Counted from the stretch's first letter, positions 1 through 5,922 are shown. The stretch is 8,080 nucleotides of DNA from UBA4615 sp044371545 (GCA_044371545.1 JBILTM010000215.1:1-8080), one strand, 5' to 3'. Numbers and translations are program-made. Notes: generated from the sequence alone by a model not told the origin.

Positions 1-112
1 CGCGGCTGCCGGCCGACGTCGCGCTTCTGAAGCGCTACATCGCGGAGCGCGCGCCCGCGGTCGTGCCGGCCGCGGGCGCGCCGGCGCCCAGACCGGGATG
101 CCGGTCGCGTGA
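1..112 (+). CDS. thrC: Threonine synthase, C-terminal end (partial; frame unresolved)
   Basis: The frame starting at position 3 reads RLPADVALLKRYIAERAP, which resembles the C-terminus of E. coli threonine synthase (LPADFAALRKLM, recalled from memory). This enzyme converts O-phosphohomoserine to threonine using pyridoxal phosphate. In Burkholderiales, thrC often lies next to molybdenum-cofactor genes. The gene begins outside the window. The odd point is the end: this frame has no stop before 558-560, deep inside mobB. The frame one base earlier stops at 110-112, making a 4-base GTGA overlap with mobB. I place the end there on the inference that a one-base frameshift, real or a sequencing error, lies between about 50 and 108. 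Only about 18 residues support the identity, so confidence is moderate. Confidence 0.45.
   Translation, partial: AAAGRRRASEALHRGARARGRAGRGRAGAQTGMPVA
91..106 (+). promoter_or_regulatory. Hairpin just before the mobB start
   Basis: GACCGG-GATG-CCGGTC is a perfect 6-bp stem with a 4-base loop that ends two bases before the GTG start of mobB. It occupies the place where a Shine-Dalgarno sequence would be, and no purine-rich site is visible. This suggests that mobB translation depends on coupling to the upstream gene. It could be chance in such GC-rich DNA. Confidence 0.35.
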
Positions 113-645
113 AGGTCTTCGGTTTCGCCGGCTACTCCGGCACCGGCAAGACGACGCTGATCGAGCAGCTGATCCCGCGCTTCGTCGCGCGCGGGCTGCG
201 CGTGTCGCTGATCAAGCACGCGCACCACGCTTTCGACATCGACAAGCCCGGCAAGGACTCCTACCGCCACCGCGAGGCCGGCGCCTCCGAGGTGCTGATC
301 ACCTCGGCGCAGCGCTGGGTGCTGATGCACGAGCTGCGCGGCGAGGCGGAGCCCGACCTCGAGACCCAGCTGTCGCGGATGTCCGCCTGCGACCTCGTGC
401 TCGTCGAGGGCTACAAGCGCGCGGACATCCCCAAGCTGGAGATCCACCGACCGTCCACCGGCAAGCCGCTGCTGCACCCGCAGGACCCGAACATCGTCGC
501 GGTCGCCGCCGACGCGCCGGTGGGGACGCCGCTGCCGGTGCTGGACCTCAACGACTATGATGCGATCGTCGCGTTCGTCGTCGGCCGGCTCGGCCTCGAT
601 GCCGCGGCCCCGACGACCGCAATGCCCGCCGACCCCCGACGATGA
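109..645 (+). CDS. mobB: Molybdopterin-guanine dinucleotide biosynthesis adaptor protein MobB
   Basis: A 178-residue cytoplasmic P-loop GTPase-like protein. MobB assists MobA, which attaches GMP to molybdenum cofactor to make the guanine dinucleotide form used by DMSO-reductase family enzymes. The N-terminus begins directly with beta-strand 1 and Walker A, GYSGTGKTT (residues 8-16). KHAHH (36-40) and DSYRHREAGA (50-59) follow, the typical MobB switch-like segment. LVLVEGYK (96-103) is the conserved Walker B region with the VEGYK signature. The length is normal for the family. GTG at 109 is the only usable start, because the frame has no ATG, GTG or TTG between the stop at 28-30 and this codon. 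Its stop overlaps the moeA start by ATGA (642-645). No mobA is in the window. The last 15 residues are Ala/Pro-rich and probably unstructured. Confidence 0.93.
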   Translation: MKVFGFAGYSGTGKTTLIEQLIPRFVARGLRVSLIKHAHHAFDIDKPGKDSYRHREAGASEVLITSAQRWVLMHELRGEAEPDLETQLSRMSACDLVLVEGYKRADIPKLEIHRPSTGKPLLHPQDPNIVAVAADAPVGTPLPVLDLNDYDAIVAFVVGRLGLDAAAPTTAMPADPRR

Positions 646-1859
646 ACCGCCCTGCGCTGCTCGACTTCGACGAGGCGCTGCGCCAGCTGCTGGCGCTCGC
701 CGACCCGCCCGCCGGCCGCGAGACCGTGTCGACGATGGACGCGCTCGACCGCGTGCTCGCCGACGACCAGGTCTCGACGCTCGACGTGCCGCCGATGGAC
801 AACGCGCAGATGGACGGCTGGGCGGTGCGCGTCGCCGACCTCGCCGCGGCCGCGCCGCTGCCGGTCTCGCAGCGGATCCCGGCCGGGGCCGTGCCGTCGC
901 CGCTCGAGGCCGGCACGGTCGCGCGGATCTTCACCGGCGCGACCGTGCCCGAGGGCGCCGACGCGGTGGTGATGCAGGAGCAGGCCACGCCCGACGGCGA
1001 GCGGGTGCGCTTCGCCGCCGTGCCGCCGGCGGGCGAGTGGATCCGCCGCATCGGCGAGGACATCCGCCGCGGTGCGACGGTGCTCGCCGCCGGCACGCGG
1101 CTCACGCCGCAGGCGCTCGGGCTGGCCGCGTCGGTCGGCCTCGCGACGCTGCCGGTGCGCCCGCGGCTGCGGGTCGCCTGCTTCTTCACCGGCGACGAGC
1201 TGGTGATGCCCGGCGAGCCGCTGCCGCCCGGCGCGATCTACAACTCCAACCGCTTCGTGCTCGGCGCGCTGCTGCGCCGGATCGGCTGCGAGGTGGTCGA
1301 TCTCGGCATCGTGCCCGACTCGCTCGAGGCGACCCGCGCCGCGCTGCGCGAGGCGGCCGCGCGCGCCGACCTGATCGTCACCTCGGGCGGCATGTCGGTC
1401 GGCGAGGAGGACCACGTGAAGCCGGCGCTCGAGGCCGAGGGCGAGCTGCGCACCTGGCAGATCGCGATCAAGCCCGGCAAGCCGCTCGCCTGGGGCCGGG
1501 TGCGCCGCGAGGGCGGCGGCCATGCGCACTTCGTCGGCTTGCCGGGCAACCCGGTGTCGAGCTTCGTGACCTTCCTGCTGCTGGTGCGGCCGTTCGTGCT
1601 GCGGCTGCAGGGCGTCGGGGACGTCGCGCCGCGTGCGCTCGCGCTGCGCGCCGACTTCGACTGGCCGAAGCCCGACCGGCGCCGCGAGTTCCTGCGTGCG
1701 CGGCTCAACGACGCGGGCGGCCTGGACCTGTTCCCCAACCAGGGCTCGGCGGTGATGACCTCGACCGTGTGGGCGGGCGGCCTCGTCGACAATCCGCCGT
1801 CGAACCCGATCCGCCGGGGCGACGTCGTGCGCTTCCTGCCGTACGGGGAGTTGGCGTGA
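642..1859 (+). CDS. moeA: Molybdopterin molybdenumtransferase MoeA
   Basis: A 405-residue protein, close to the usual length of about 410. MoeA inserts molybdate into adenylylated molybdopterin, the last step of basic molybdenum-cofactor synthesis in the cytoplasm. The visible landmarks follow the E. coli protein in order: PPMDNAQMDGWAVR (50-63) with the conserved aspartate and the MDGWA motif; IFTGATVPEGADAVVMQE (96-113); FTGDEL (182-187) opening the MogA-like domain III; SGGMSVGEEDHVK (248-260); KPGKPLAWG (277-285) and GLPGNPVSS (299-307), the phosphate/pterin-binding loops. The C-terminal domain IV follows. The start ATG overlaps the mobB stop and the stop overlaps the moaD GTG start, so translation is probably coupled on both sides. 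No catalytic residue appears to be missing. Confidence 0.96.
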   Translation: MNRPALLDFDEALRQLLALADPPAGRETVSTMDALDRVLADDQVSTLDVPPMDNAQMDGWAVRVADLAAAAPLPVSQRIPAGAVPSPLEAGTVARIFTGATVPEGADAVVMQEQATPDGERVRFAAVPPAGEWIRRIGEDIRRGATVLAAGTRLTPQALGLAASVGLATLPVRPRLRVACFFTGDELVMPGEPLPPGAIYNSNRFVLGALLRRIGCEVVDLGIVPDSLEATRAALREAAARADLIVTSGGMSVGEEDHVKPALEAEGELRTWQIAIKPGKPLAWGRVRREGGGHAHFVGLPGNPVSSFVTFLLLVRPFVLRLQGVGDVAPRALALRADFDWPKPDRRREFLRARLNDAGGLDLFPNQGSAVMTSTVWAGGLVDNPPSNPIRRGDVVRFLPYGELA

Positions 1860-2113
1860 GGGTCGAGGTCCTCTACTTCGCGGGCCTGCGCGAGGCGGTC
1901 GGCACGGCGCGCGAGCGCGTCGAGCTGCCCGAGGGCGTCGCGACCGCGGCCGCGCTGCGTGCGCATCTTCGTGCGCGCGGCGGCGCGTGGGCCGAGGCCC
2001 TCGCCGAGACGCGCACGCTGCGCGTCGCGGTCGACCAGGCGATGGCCGCCGGCGACGCACCGCTGCGCGACGGTGCCGAGGTCGCGTTCTTCCCGCCGGT
2101 GACCGGCGGCTGA
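1856..2113 (+). CDS. moaD: Molybdopterin synthase sulfur-carrier subunit MoaD
   Basis: An 85-residue ubiquitin-fold protein. It starts MRVEVLYFAGLREAVG and ends FFPPVTGG; the C-terminal Gly-Gly (84-85) is the diagnostic feature. In the family that tail is adenylated by MoeB and converted to a thiocarboxylate, then inserted into MoaE, where it gives sulfur to precursor Z (cPMP). The start is GTG at 1856, giving a 4-base GTGA overlap with the moeA stop. This start yields exactly the expected length and the standard beta-strand 1, whereas the same frame runs open far upstream inside moeA as a meaningless Arg/Ala-rich read. No moeB is in the window, so the activating enzyme must be encoded elsewhere. 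Confidence 0.94.
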   Translation: MRVEVLYFAGLREAVGTARERVELPEGVATAAALRAHLRARGGAWAEALAETRTLRVAVDQAMAAGDAPLRDGAEVAFFPPVTGG

Positions 2114-2120
2114 GGGGAGG
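2112..2120 (+). promoter_or_regulatory. Ribosome binding site of moaE
   Basis: GAGGGGAGG lies five bases before the GTG at 2126. It is the only strong purine-rich site in the operon and supports the GTG start at the one junction where genes do not overlap. Confidence 0.7.
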
Positions 2121-2125
2121 GCGCC

Positions 2126-2611
2126 GTGCCGGTCCGCGTCCAGGTCGAGGACTTCGACGTGTCCGCCGAGCTCGCCGCGCTGCGCGCGGGGCGGCCGAAC
2201 GTGGGCGCGGTCGCCTGCTTCGTCGGTACGGTGCGCGACGTCAACGAAGGCACCGGCGTGTCGACGATGACGCTCGAGCACTATCCCGGCATGACCGAGA
2301 AGGCGCTCGAGGCGATCGTCGCCCGCGCGCAAGAGCGCTGGCACCTCGACGACGTGCTGGTCGTGCACCGCGTCGGCGAACTGAAGCCGCTCGACCAGAT
2401 CGTGCTCGTCGCGGTCACGTCGCGGCACCGCGGCGAGGCGTTCCAGGCCTGCGAGTTCGTGATGGACTGGCTGAAGACGCAGGCGCCGTTCTGGAAGAAG
2501 GAGCGCACGCCGCAGGGCGAGCGCTGGGTCGACGCGCGCGAGTCCGACGACGCGGCGACCGCGCGCTGGGGTGCGGGCGCGACGCCGAACGCCGGCGACG
2601 CCGCGCGGTGA
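2126..2611 (+). CDS. moaE: Molybdopterin synthase catalytic subunit MoaE
   Basis: A 161-residue protein that forms a heterotetramer with MoaD and converts precursor Z into molybdopterin by adding two sulfurs. Family landmarks: CFVGTVRD (31-38) with the conserved arginine; LEHYPGMTEKA (50-60); HRVGELKPLDQIVLVAV (81-97); SRHRGEAFQACEFVMDWLKT (99-118); and APFWKKE (120-126), whose lysines, together with the LKT lysine, correspond to the active-site lysines of the family. The GTG start is set by the ribosome binding site at 2112-2120. The C-terminal stretch after about residue 137 is longer than the E. coli protein and is Ala/Asp-rich, probably disordered. The stop overlaps the crcB start by GTGA. 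Confidence 0.95.
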   Translation: MPVRVQVEDFDVSAELAALRAGRPNVGAVACFVGTVRDVNEGTGVSTMTLEHYPGMTEKALEAIVARAQERWHLDDVLVVHRVGELKPLDQIVLVAVTSRHRGEAFQACEFVMDWLKTQAPFWKKERTPQGERWVDARESDDAATARWGAGATPNAGDAAR

Positions 2612-2991
2612 GCGCGGCCGCCTCGCCCGGCACCTGGGCCGCGATCGCGGTCGGCGCGGTCCTCGGCGCGTGGGCGCGATGGGGCCTCGCGCTCGCGCTG
2701 AACCGTGCGGGCGCTGCGATGCCCTGGGGCACGCTCGTCGCCAACGTCGCGGGCGGCCTGATGATCGGTGCGGCGCTCGCGCTCTTCGAGCGGCGCCCCG
2801 AGATCGCGGCCGCGTGGCGGCCGTTCTTCGTGACCGGCTTCCTCGGCGCGCTGACCACCTTCTCGACCTTCTCGGCCGAGTCGCTGCAGATGATCCAGCG
2901 CGGCGCGTTCGGCCAGGCGCTCGCGCACTCGGCGCTGCACCTCGTCGGCGCGCTCGGCGCCGCTGCGATCGGGTGGCGGCTGCTGCGCTGA
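2608..2991 (+). CDS. crcB: Fluoride efflux channel CrcB/Fluc
   Basis: A 127-residue inner-membrane protein of the Fluc family. These dual-topology homodimers export fluoride and protect cells from environmental fluoride. Four hydrophobic segments are visible, at roughly 10-31, 40-60, 72-90 and 104-125. Family motifs: GAVLGAWARW (17-26) with the conserved arginine; WGTLVANVAGG (40-50) with the pore asparagine N46; and GFLGALTTFSTFS (77-89) carrying the two phenylalanines of the fluoride path and the central TTFSTF motif. The GTG start at 2608 makes a 4-base overlap with the moaE stop and gives a normal-length protein. Its position at the end of a molybdenum-cofactor operon suggests co-transcription rather than fluoride-specific control. 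I see no fluoride riboswitch, and none would fit between the genes. Confidence 0.93.
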   Translation: MSAAASPGTWAAIAVGAVLGAWARWGLALALNRAGAAMPWGTLVANVAGGLMIGAALALFERRPEIAAAWRPFFVTGFLGALTTFSTFSAESLQMIQRGAFGQALAHSALHLVGALGAAAIGWRLLR

Positions 2992-2998
2992 GCCGCCC

Positions 2999-3035
2999 GC
3001 AGGGACGGCTCGTCGGCCCGGCCCGGCCGCCCTGC
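2999..3035. terminator. Hairpin between convergent genes, possible shared terminator
   Basis: GCAGGG-A-CGGC (2999-3009) pairs with GCCG-CCCTGC (3026-3035), a 10-bp stem with one bulged A and a 16-base loop. It fills the 46-base gap between the crcB stop and the stop of the minus-strand gene. There is no T-tract on either side, so intrinsic termination is uncertain. Confidence 0.35.
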
Positions 3036-3037
3036 CG

Positions 3038-4498
3038 TCAGCGAGCGCGCCGGCGCGAGCCCGCCGCGACCAGCAGCCCGAGGCCCAGCAGCATCGCGGT
3101 CCCCGGGAGCGGGATCGGCGCGACGTAGCGGATGCCGTCGGCCTTGAAGTCCGCCGCGAACGCGTACAAGTAGCTCGGCACGAGGCTCTGTCCGGCGGGA
3201 CATCCCCCGCCCAGCGGATTGTTCGTCGTGAAGGTCCTGCCGTCCGTGCAAACGTCGAACTGTTCGCCCGCCCCGCTCTGCGTGACGCTGAAGTCGTTGT
3301 CGGTCGCGACGAGCAGGAGGTGGCGGCCGTCGTCGAGCTGCGGGCCGATCGTCAGGCCTTCGATCTTCTCGGGCACGACCAGGCCGTTGGCCTCGAGGAC
3401 CGCCTGCAGGTCGAGGTAGAGCGTCTTGGACACCGGCGTGACGCCGGCCGGCAGCGTGCTCGTGCCGGCCAGGCTGACTCCCGACACGTCCGTCGCCCCG
3501 TTCAGGTCGATCCGGTAGACCCGCTTGCTGCCGACCGGGAGCAGCGTCGTCGGATCGGCGCCGAAGCCGCGGTTGTCGCGCTCGAGCACGAGGAACTCAC
3601 GCTCGTTCAGCGCGACGATGGCGCTCAGTCCGATGCTTCGGCCCTGCTGGGTCGCGGAGAAGTCGCTCGTCGTGCCCGGGATCCGGGCGTTGATGTCGGC
3701 GAGCGATTCGAGCTGGTAGACGTACTGGCCGGTCGACTGTCCGGTGGCGACGTCGAAGGCGACGATGCGGACGTTCCGGCTTCGCCGGCCCTCGCTCGAA
3801 GCGCCTTCGTTGACGAGCGGGTCCTGCAGCACCGCGAAGAGCGTCGATCCGTCCGGGGTGATCGACAGGCCTTCGAAGCCCCGGTTGTCCTGCCGGCCCG
3901 AGGTGATCGTCGGGCGGCCCTCGACGAAGTTGAGGTTGCCGTCCGACTGGCGCGGCGCCAGGTTCGACGGCGTCGTGAACGCCCGGATGAACGTGCCGTC
4001 GGGTGCGAATTCGTAGACGCTGGGGCCGTACTCGTCGCTGATCAGCAGGTTGCCGTTGCTTCGCACGACCAGCCCCTCTGGATCGAGGCTCAGTCCGAGG
4101 TTCGCCGAACTGCCCGAGAGCAGCAACGGATTCAGGCCGTTGAAGGAGACGCCGTTCTGCACGAGCGGGGTCGTCGCGGAGACCGCGAACGATCCGATCG
4201 CGCCGGTGGTCCGGTTGACGCCCAGCGTGAACTGCTGGACGCGCGTGTCGTAGGACACCACGCCGCCCCCGGGGCCGCGATCGGGCAGGCCGACGAAGGC
4301 TCCGCGGAACGTGTCGTAGTAAAGGTCGGACCCGAAGCTCAGGCGGTTCTGGTTCGCCGAGCACCCTCCGGGGGGGCACGTCGTGGCGTCGACCGCGTTG
4401 CCCGCAACCGTCAACGAGTTCACGAAGACCGGGGTCGCGGTCGCGGCCAGGGGAAGCGCCAGCAGGGATGCGGCGAGCAGGGAACGGGAAGGCATCAT
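3038..4498 (-). CDS. Secreted phytase-like (PF13449-type) protein with PEP-CTERM sorting signal
   Basis: A 486-residue exported protein. Residues 1-22 are a signal peptide with likely cleavage after TATA. The body resembles the "esterase-like activity of phytase" family, a beta-propeller. Repeated blade-like motifs are LDPEGLVV (138-145), ISDEYGPSVYEFAPDG (153-168), NRGFEGLSITPDGSTLFA (205-222), ERDNRGFG (306-313), KIEGLTIG (378-385) and LLLVATDNDF (394-403). Acidic residues in these motifs could bind metal. Four cysteines (41, 46, 417, 433) could form disulfides. The tail has the three PEP-CTERM parts: PIPLPGT (461-467), a hydrophobic helix (468-480) and basic RRRAR. Exosortase would recognise it, cut it and attach or release it at the surface; no exosortase is in the window. 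Two ATGs stand at the start; no Shine-Dalgarno is visible. Phytase or esterase activity is inferred from the family name only. Confidence 0.85.
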   Translation of the reverse strand: MMPSRSLLAASLLALPLAATATPVFVNSLTVAGNAVDATTCPPGGCSANQNRLSFGSDLYYDTFRGAFVGLPDRGPGGGVVSYDTRVQQFTLGVNRTTGAIGSFAVSATTPLVQNGVSFNGLNPLLLSGSSANLGLSLDPEGLVVRSNGNLLISDEYGPSVYEFAPDGTFIRAFTTPSNLAPRQSDGNLNFVEGRPTITSGRQDNRGFEGLSITPDGSTLFAVLQDPLVNEGASSEGRRSRNVRIVAFDVATGQSTGQYVYQLESLADINARIPGTTSDFSATQQGRSIGLSAIVALNEREFLVLERDNRGFGADPTTLLPVGSKRVYRIDLNGATDVSGVSLAGTSTLPAGVTPVSKTLYLDLQAVLEANGLVVPEKIEGLTIGPQLDDGRHLLLVATDNDFSVTQSGAGEQFDVCTDGRTFTTNNPLGGGCPAGQSLVPSYLYAFAADFKADGIRYVAPIPLPGTAMLLGLGLLVAAGSRRRAR

Positions 4499-4542
4499 TG
4501 TCGGCTCGGGTCGGGATGCGCTGTGCGCGAGTCGCCGCCCCG

Positions 4543-4559
4543 AGCACGGGCCGTGCCAG
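4543..4559 (-). promoter_or_regulatory. Sigma-54 (-24/-12) promoter of the phytase-like gene
   Basis: On the minus strand this reads CTGGCACGGCCCGTGCT. It has the invariant GG and GC exactly ten bases apart and differs from the consensus YTGGCACGRNNNTTGCW at one position (G for the first T of TTGC). The predicted transcript start is near 4532, about 34 bases before the ATG at 4498. PEP-CTERM genes in several betaproteobacteria are known to depend on sigma-54 and the PrsK/PrsR system. Caution: the site is also an imperfect palindrome (GCACGG-G-CCGTGC). Confidence 0.7.
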
Positions 4560-4576
4560 CGTGACGGATGTCACGC
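4559..4576. promoter_or_regulatory. Dyad GCGTGAC-GGAT-GTCACGC beside the sigma-54 site
   Basis: A perfect 7-bp inverted repeat with a 4-base spacer directly abuts the upstream edge of the -24 element. A further GTCAC follows at 4584-4588. It could bind a repressor or accessory regulator of the promoter; no specific protein can be named. Confidence 0.4.
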
Positions 4577-4599
4577 CGGATCAGTCACTTGGCGCCTGG

Positions 4600-4627
4600 A
4601 ACCGGTGGGCGAACCACCGCTCCGGTT
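4600..4627. repeat. Bulged inverted repeat in the intergenic region
   Basis: GGTGG (4604-4608) and CCACC (4614-4618) pair perfectly around the loop GCGAA. An outer AACC/GGTT (4600-4603 with 4624-4627) extends the stem across a 5-base bulge. It could be a backup terminator for the upstream minus-strand oxidoreductase gene or a DNA-level site. No T-tract follows it on either strand. Confidence 0.35.
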
Positions 4628-4633
4628 GACGAT

Positions 4634-4652
4634 GTGTAAAGTCGGCCGACAC
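4634..4652. promoter_or_regulatory. Dyad GTCGGCCGAC within GTGT/ACAC, candidate activator site
   Basis: The 10-bp perfect palindrome GTCGGCCGAC (4641-4650) sits inside outer matching arms GTGT (4634-4637) and ACAC (4649-4652). Its centre is about 110 bases upstream of the predicted sigma-54 start, a usual distance for an enhancer-binding protein site. A PrsR-type activator is a guess from the promoter class and the PEP-CTERM gene. Confidence 0.4.
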
Positions 4653-4665
4653 AAGGTCGGCGAAC

Positions 4666-4685
4666 TTCTGTCATTGTTCTGTCAT
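4666..4685 (+). promoter_or_regulatory. Pho box (PhoB-type direct repeat)
   Basis: CTGTCAT (4668-4674), TGTT, CTGTCAT (4679-4685): two perfect 7-mers with the 4-base spacer and 11-base period of the PhoB box. The repeats extend to 9 bases as TTCTGTCAT. The site lies in the least GC-rich stretch of the window. Read on the plus strand it points away from the phytase-like gene, whose start is about 170 bases away. There is no -10 element at the expected distance on either side, so its mode of action is unclear. Confidence 0.6.
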
Positions 4686-4710
4686 ATTTCATCAAGTTCG
4701 CGGAAACCCG

Positions 4711-4727
4711 CGGTCCGCGGCGGACCG
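4711..4727 (-). terminator. Hairpin terminator of the oxidoreductase gene
   Basis: Immediately after the TGA of the minus-strand oxidoreductase gene, CGGTCC-GCCGC-GGACCG forms a 6-bp GC-rich stem. The inverted repeat itself is perfect for 8 bp around one base. It is followed by CGCGGGTTT on the minus strand. The T-run is short, so termination may be partial. Confidence 0.5.
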
Positions 4728-5870
4728 TCACCGCTGCCCGAAGGTGATCGCTCCGAACACCTCCTTGTGCTCGCGCGGCTGCGCGCGCCAGTACTGGCGC
4801 GGCACGTCCACGCTCGCGCCGAGCGCCGCCGCCGCGTGCCACGGCCAGCGCGGGTTCCACAGCAGGCCGCGCGCGAGCGCGACCAGGTCGGCGTCACCGT
4901 CGGCGACGATCGACTCGGCGTGCGCCGGCTCGGTGACCAGGCCCACCCCGATCGTCGGGATGCCGACCTCGGCACGGATCCGCCTCGCGAACGGCACCTG
5001 GTAGCCGGGCCCGAGCGGGATCTGCTGGCGTGGCGACACGCCGCCCGACGAGGCGTCGATCCAGTCGCAGCCGCGCGCGGCGAGCGCCTTCGCGAACGCG
5101 ACCGTCTGGTCGGGGTCCCAGCCGCCCTCGACCCAGTCGGTCGCGGAGACGCGCACGCCGAGCGGGCGGTCCGACGGCCAGTGCTCGCGGATCGTGTCGA
5201 ACACCTCGAGCGGGAAGCGCATCCGGTTCTCGGGCGAGCCGCCGTAGGCGTCGGTCCGGGCGTTCGACAGCGGCGACAGGAACTGGTGCAGCAGGTAGCC
5301 GTGCGCCGCGTGCAGCTCGATCGCCTGCAGGCCGAGGCGCGCGGCGCGGCGCGTCGAGTCCGCGAAGCGCGCGCGCAGCGCAGCGAGGCCGGCCGCGTCG
5401 AGCGCGACCGGCGGCGCCTCCTCGGGGCGATGCGGCAGCGCGGACGGGCCGACCGTGCCCCAGCCGCCGCGCTCGGGCGGGATCAGCATGCCGCCTTCCC
5501 AGGGCCGGCCGCTCGAGGCCTTGCGCCCGGCGTGGCCGAGCTGGATGCCGATCGGCATCGACCCGAGCGGGCGGATCGCGTCGAGCGTGCGCGCGAGCGC
5601 GGCCTCGGTCGCGTCGTCCCACAGGCCGAGGCAGCCCGGGGTGATCCGGCCGATCGGCTCGACCGCAGTCGCCTCGATGATCAGCAGGCCGGCGCCCGAG
5701 ACGGCCATCTGGCCGAGGTGCACGACGTGCCAGTCGGTCGCACGGCCGTCGTCGGCCGAGTACTGGCACATCGGCGAGACGACGATCCGGTTGGGCAGCG
5801 TCAGGCCGCGCAGCGTGAAGGGCGTGAACAGGCGGGGCCCGTCGGGGCGGGGCGTCGCGGAGGCGGTCAT
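4728..5870 (-). CDS. NADH:flavin oxidoreductase, Old Yellow Enzyme family (YqjM/XenA type)
   Basis: A 380-residue cytoplasmic FMN-dependent TIM-barrel ene-reductase. Such enzymes use NAD(P)H to reduce activated C=C bonds or nitro compounds and act in detoxification or stress. The sequence opens LFTPFTLRGLTLPNRIVVSP, the standard barrel entrance. SPMCQY (32-37) carries the cysteine and tyrosine typical of the YqjM/XenA class rather than the classical threonine. QLGHAGRK (110-117) and ELHAAHGYLLHQFLSPLSN (185-203) follow, with His187 and His190 as the substrate-anchoring pair. Then come RTDAYGGSPENRMRF (205-219), GVG (308-310) and ALARGLLWNPRW (331-342), which bind FMN phosphate. PRQYWRAQ (357-364) fits the C-terminal segment of this class. 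The start ATG gives about 13 extra residues before the conserved core, and no Shine-Dalgarno is visible. It is divergent from clpB. Confidence 0.93.
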   Translation of the reverse strand: MTASATPRPDGPRLFTPFTLRGLTLPNRIVVSPMCQYSADDGRATDWHVVHLGQMAVSGAGLLIIEATAVEPIGRITPGCLGLWDDATEAALARTLDAIRPLGSMPIGIQLGHAGRKASSGRPWEGGMLIPPERGGWGTVGPSALPHRPEEAPPVALDAAGLAALRARFADSTRRAARLGLQAIELHAAHGYLLHQFLSPLSNARTDAYGGSPENRMRFPLEVFDTIREHWPSDRPLGVRVSATDWVEGGWDPDQTVAFAKALAARGCDWIDASSGGVSPRQQIPLGPGYQVPFARRIRAEVGIPTIGVGLVTEPAHAESIVADGDADLVALARGLLWNPRWPWHAAAALGASVDVPRQYWRAQPREHKEVFGAITFGQR

Positions 5871-5922
5871 CGGCGGGAGGCGGTTGGCGGAGGGGGGCGT
5901 CCGGGCGGGACCGGTGCGGCAC

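Noticed and set aside
63..560. Open plus-strand frame overlapping mobB
   Set aside because: Beyond about position 110 it is an Arg/Ala/Pro-rich off-frame reading of mobB with no recognisable motif; only its first few codons look like a real protein end.
555..2428. Long minus-strand open frames opposite moeA, moaD and moaE
   Set aside because: They are antisense readings rich in Arg, Ala and His, expected in very GC-rich genes; the plus strand carries clear family motifs throughout.
2560..2610. Possible fluoride riboswitch before crcB
   Set aside because: The region is the coding end of moaE, and I see no aptamer-like pseudoknot or conserved core.
3320..4564. 414-codon plus-strand frame opposite the phytase-like gene
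   Set aside because: Low-complexity Arg/Val/Glu composition with no motif, while the minus strand has a signal peptide, propeller motifs and a sorting tail.
4621..4650. TTGACG (4626-4631) on the plus strand as a sigma-70 -35 box
   Set aside because: No -10-like hexamer lies 16-18 bases downstream, and no plus-strand gene follows before clpB.
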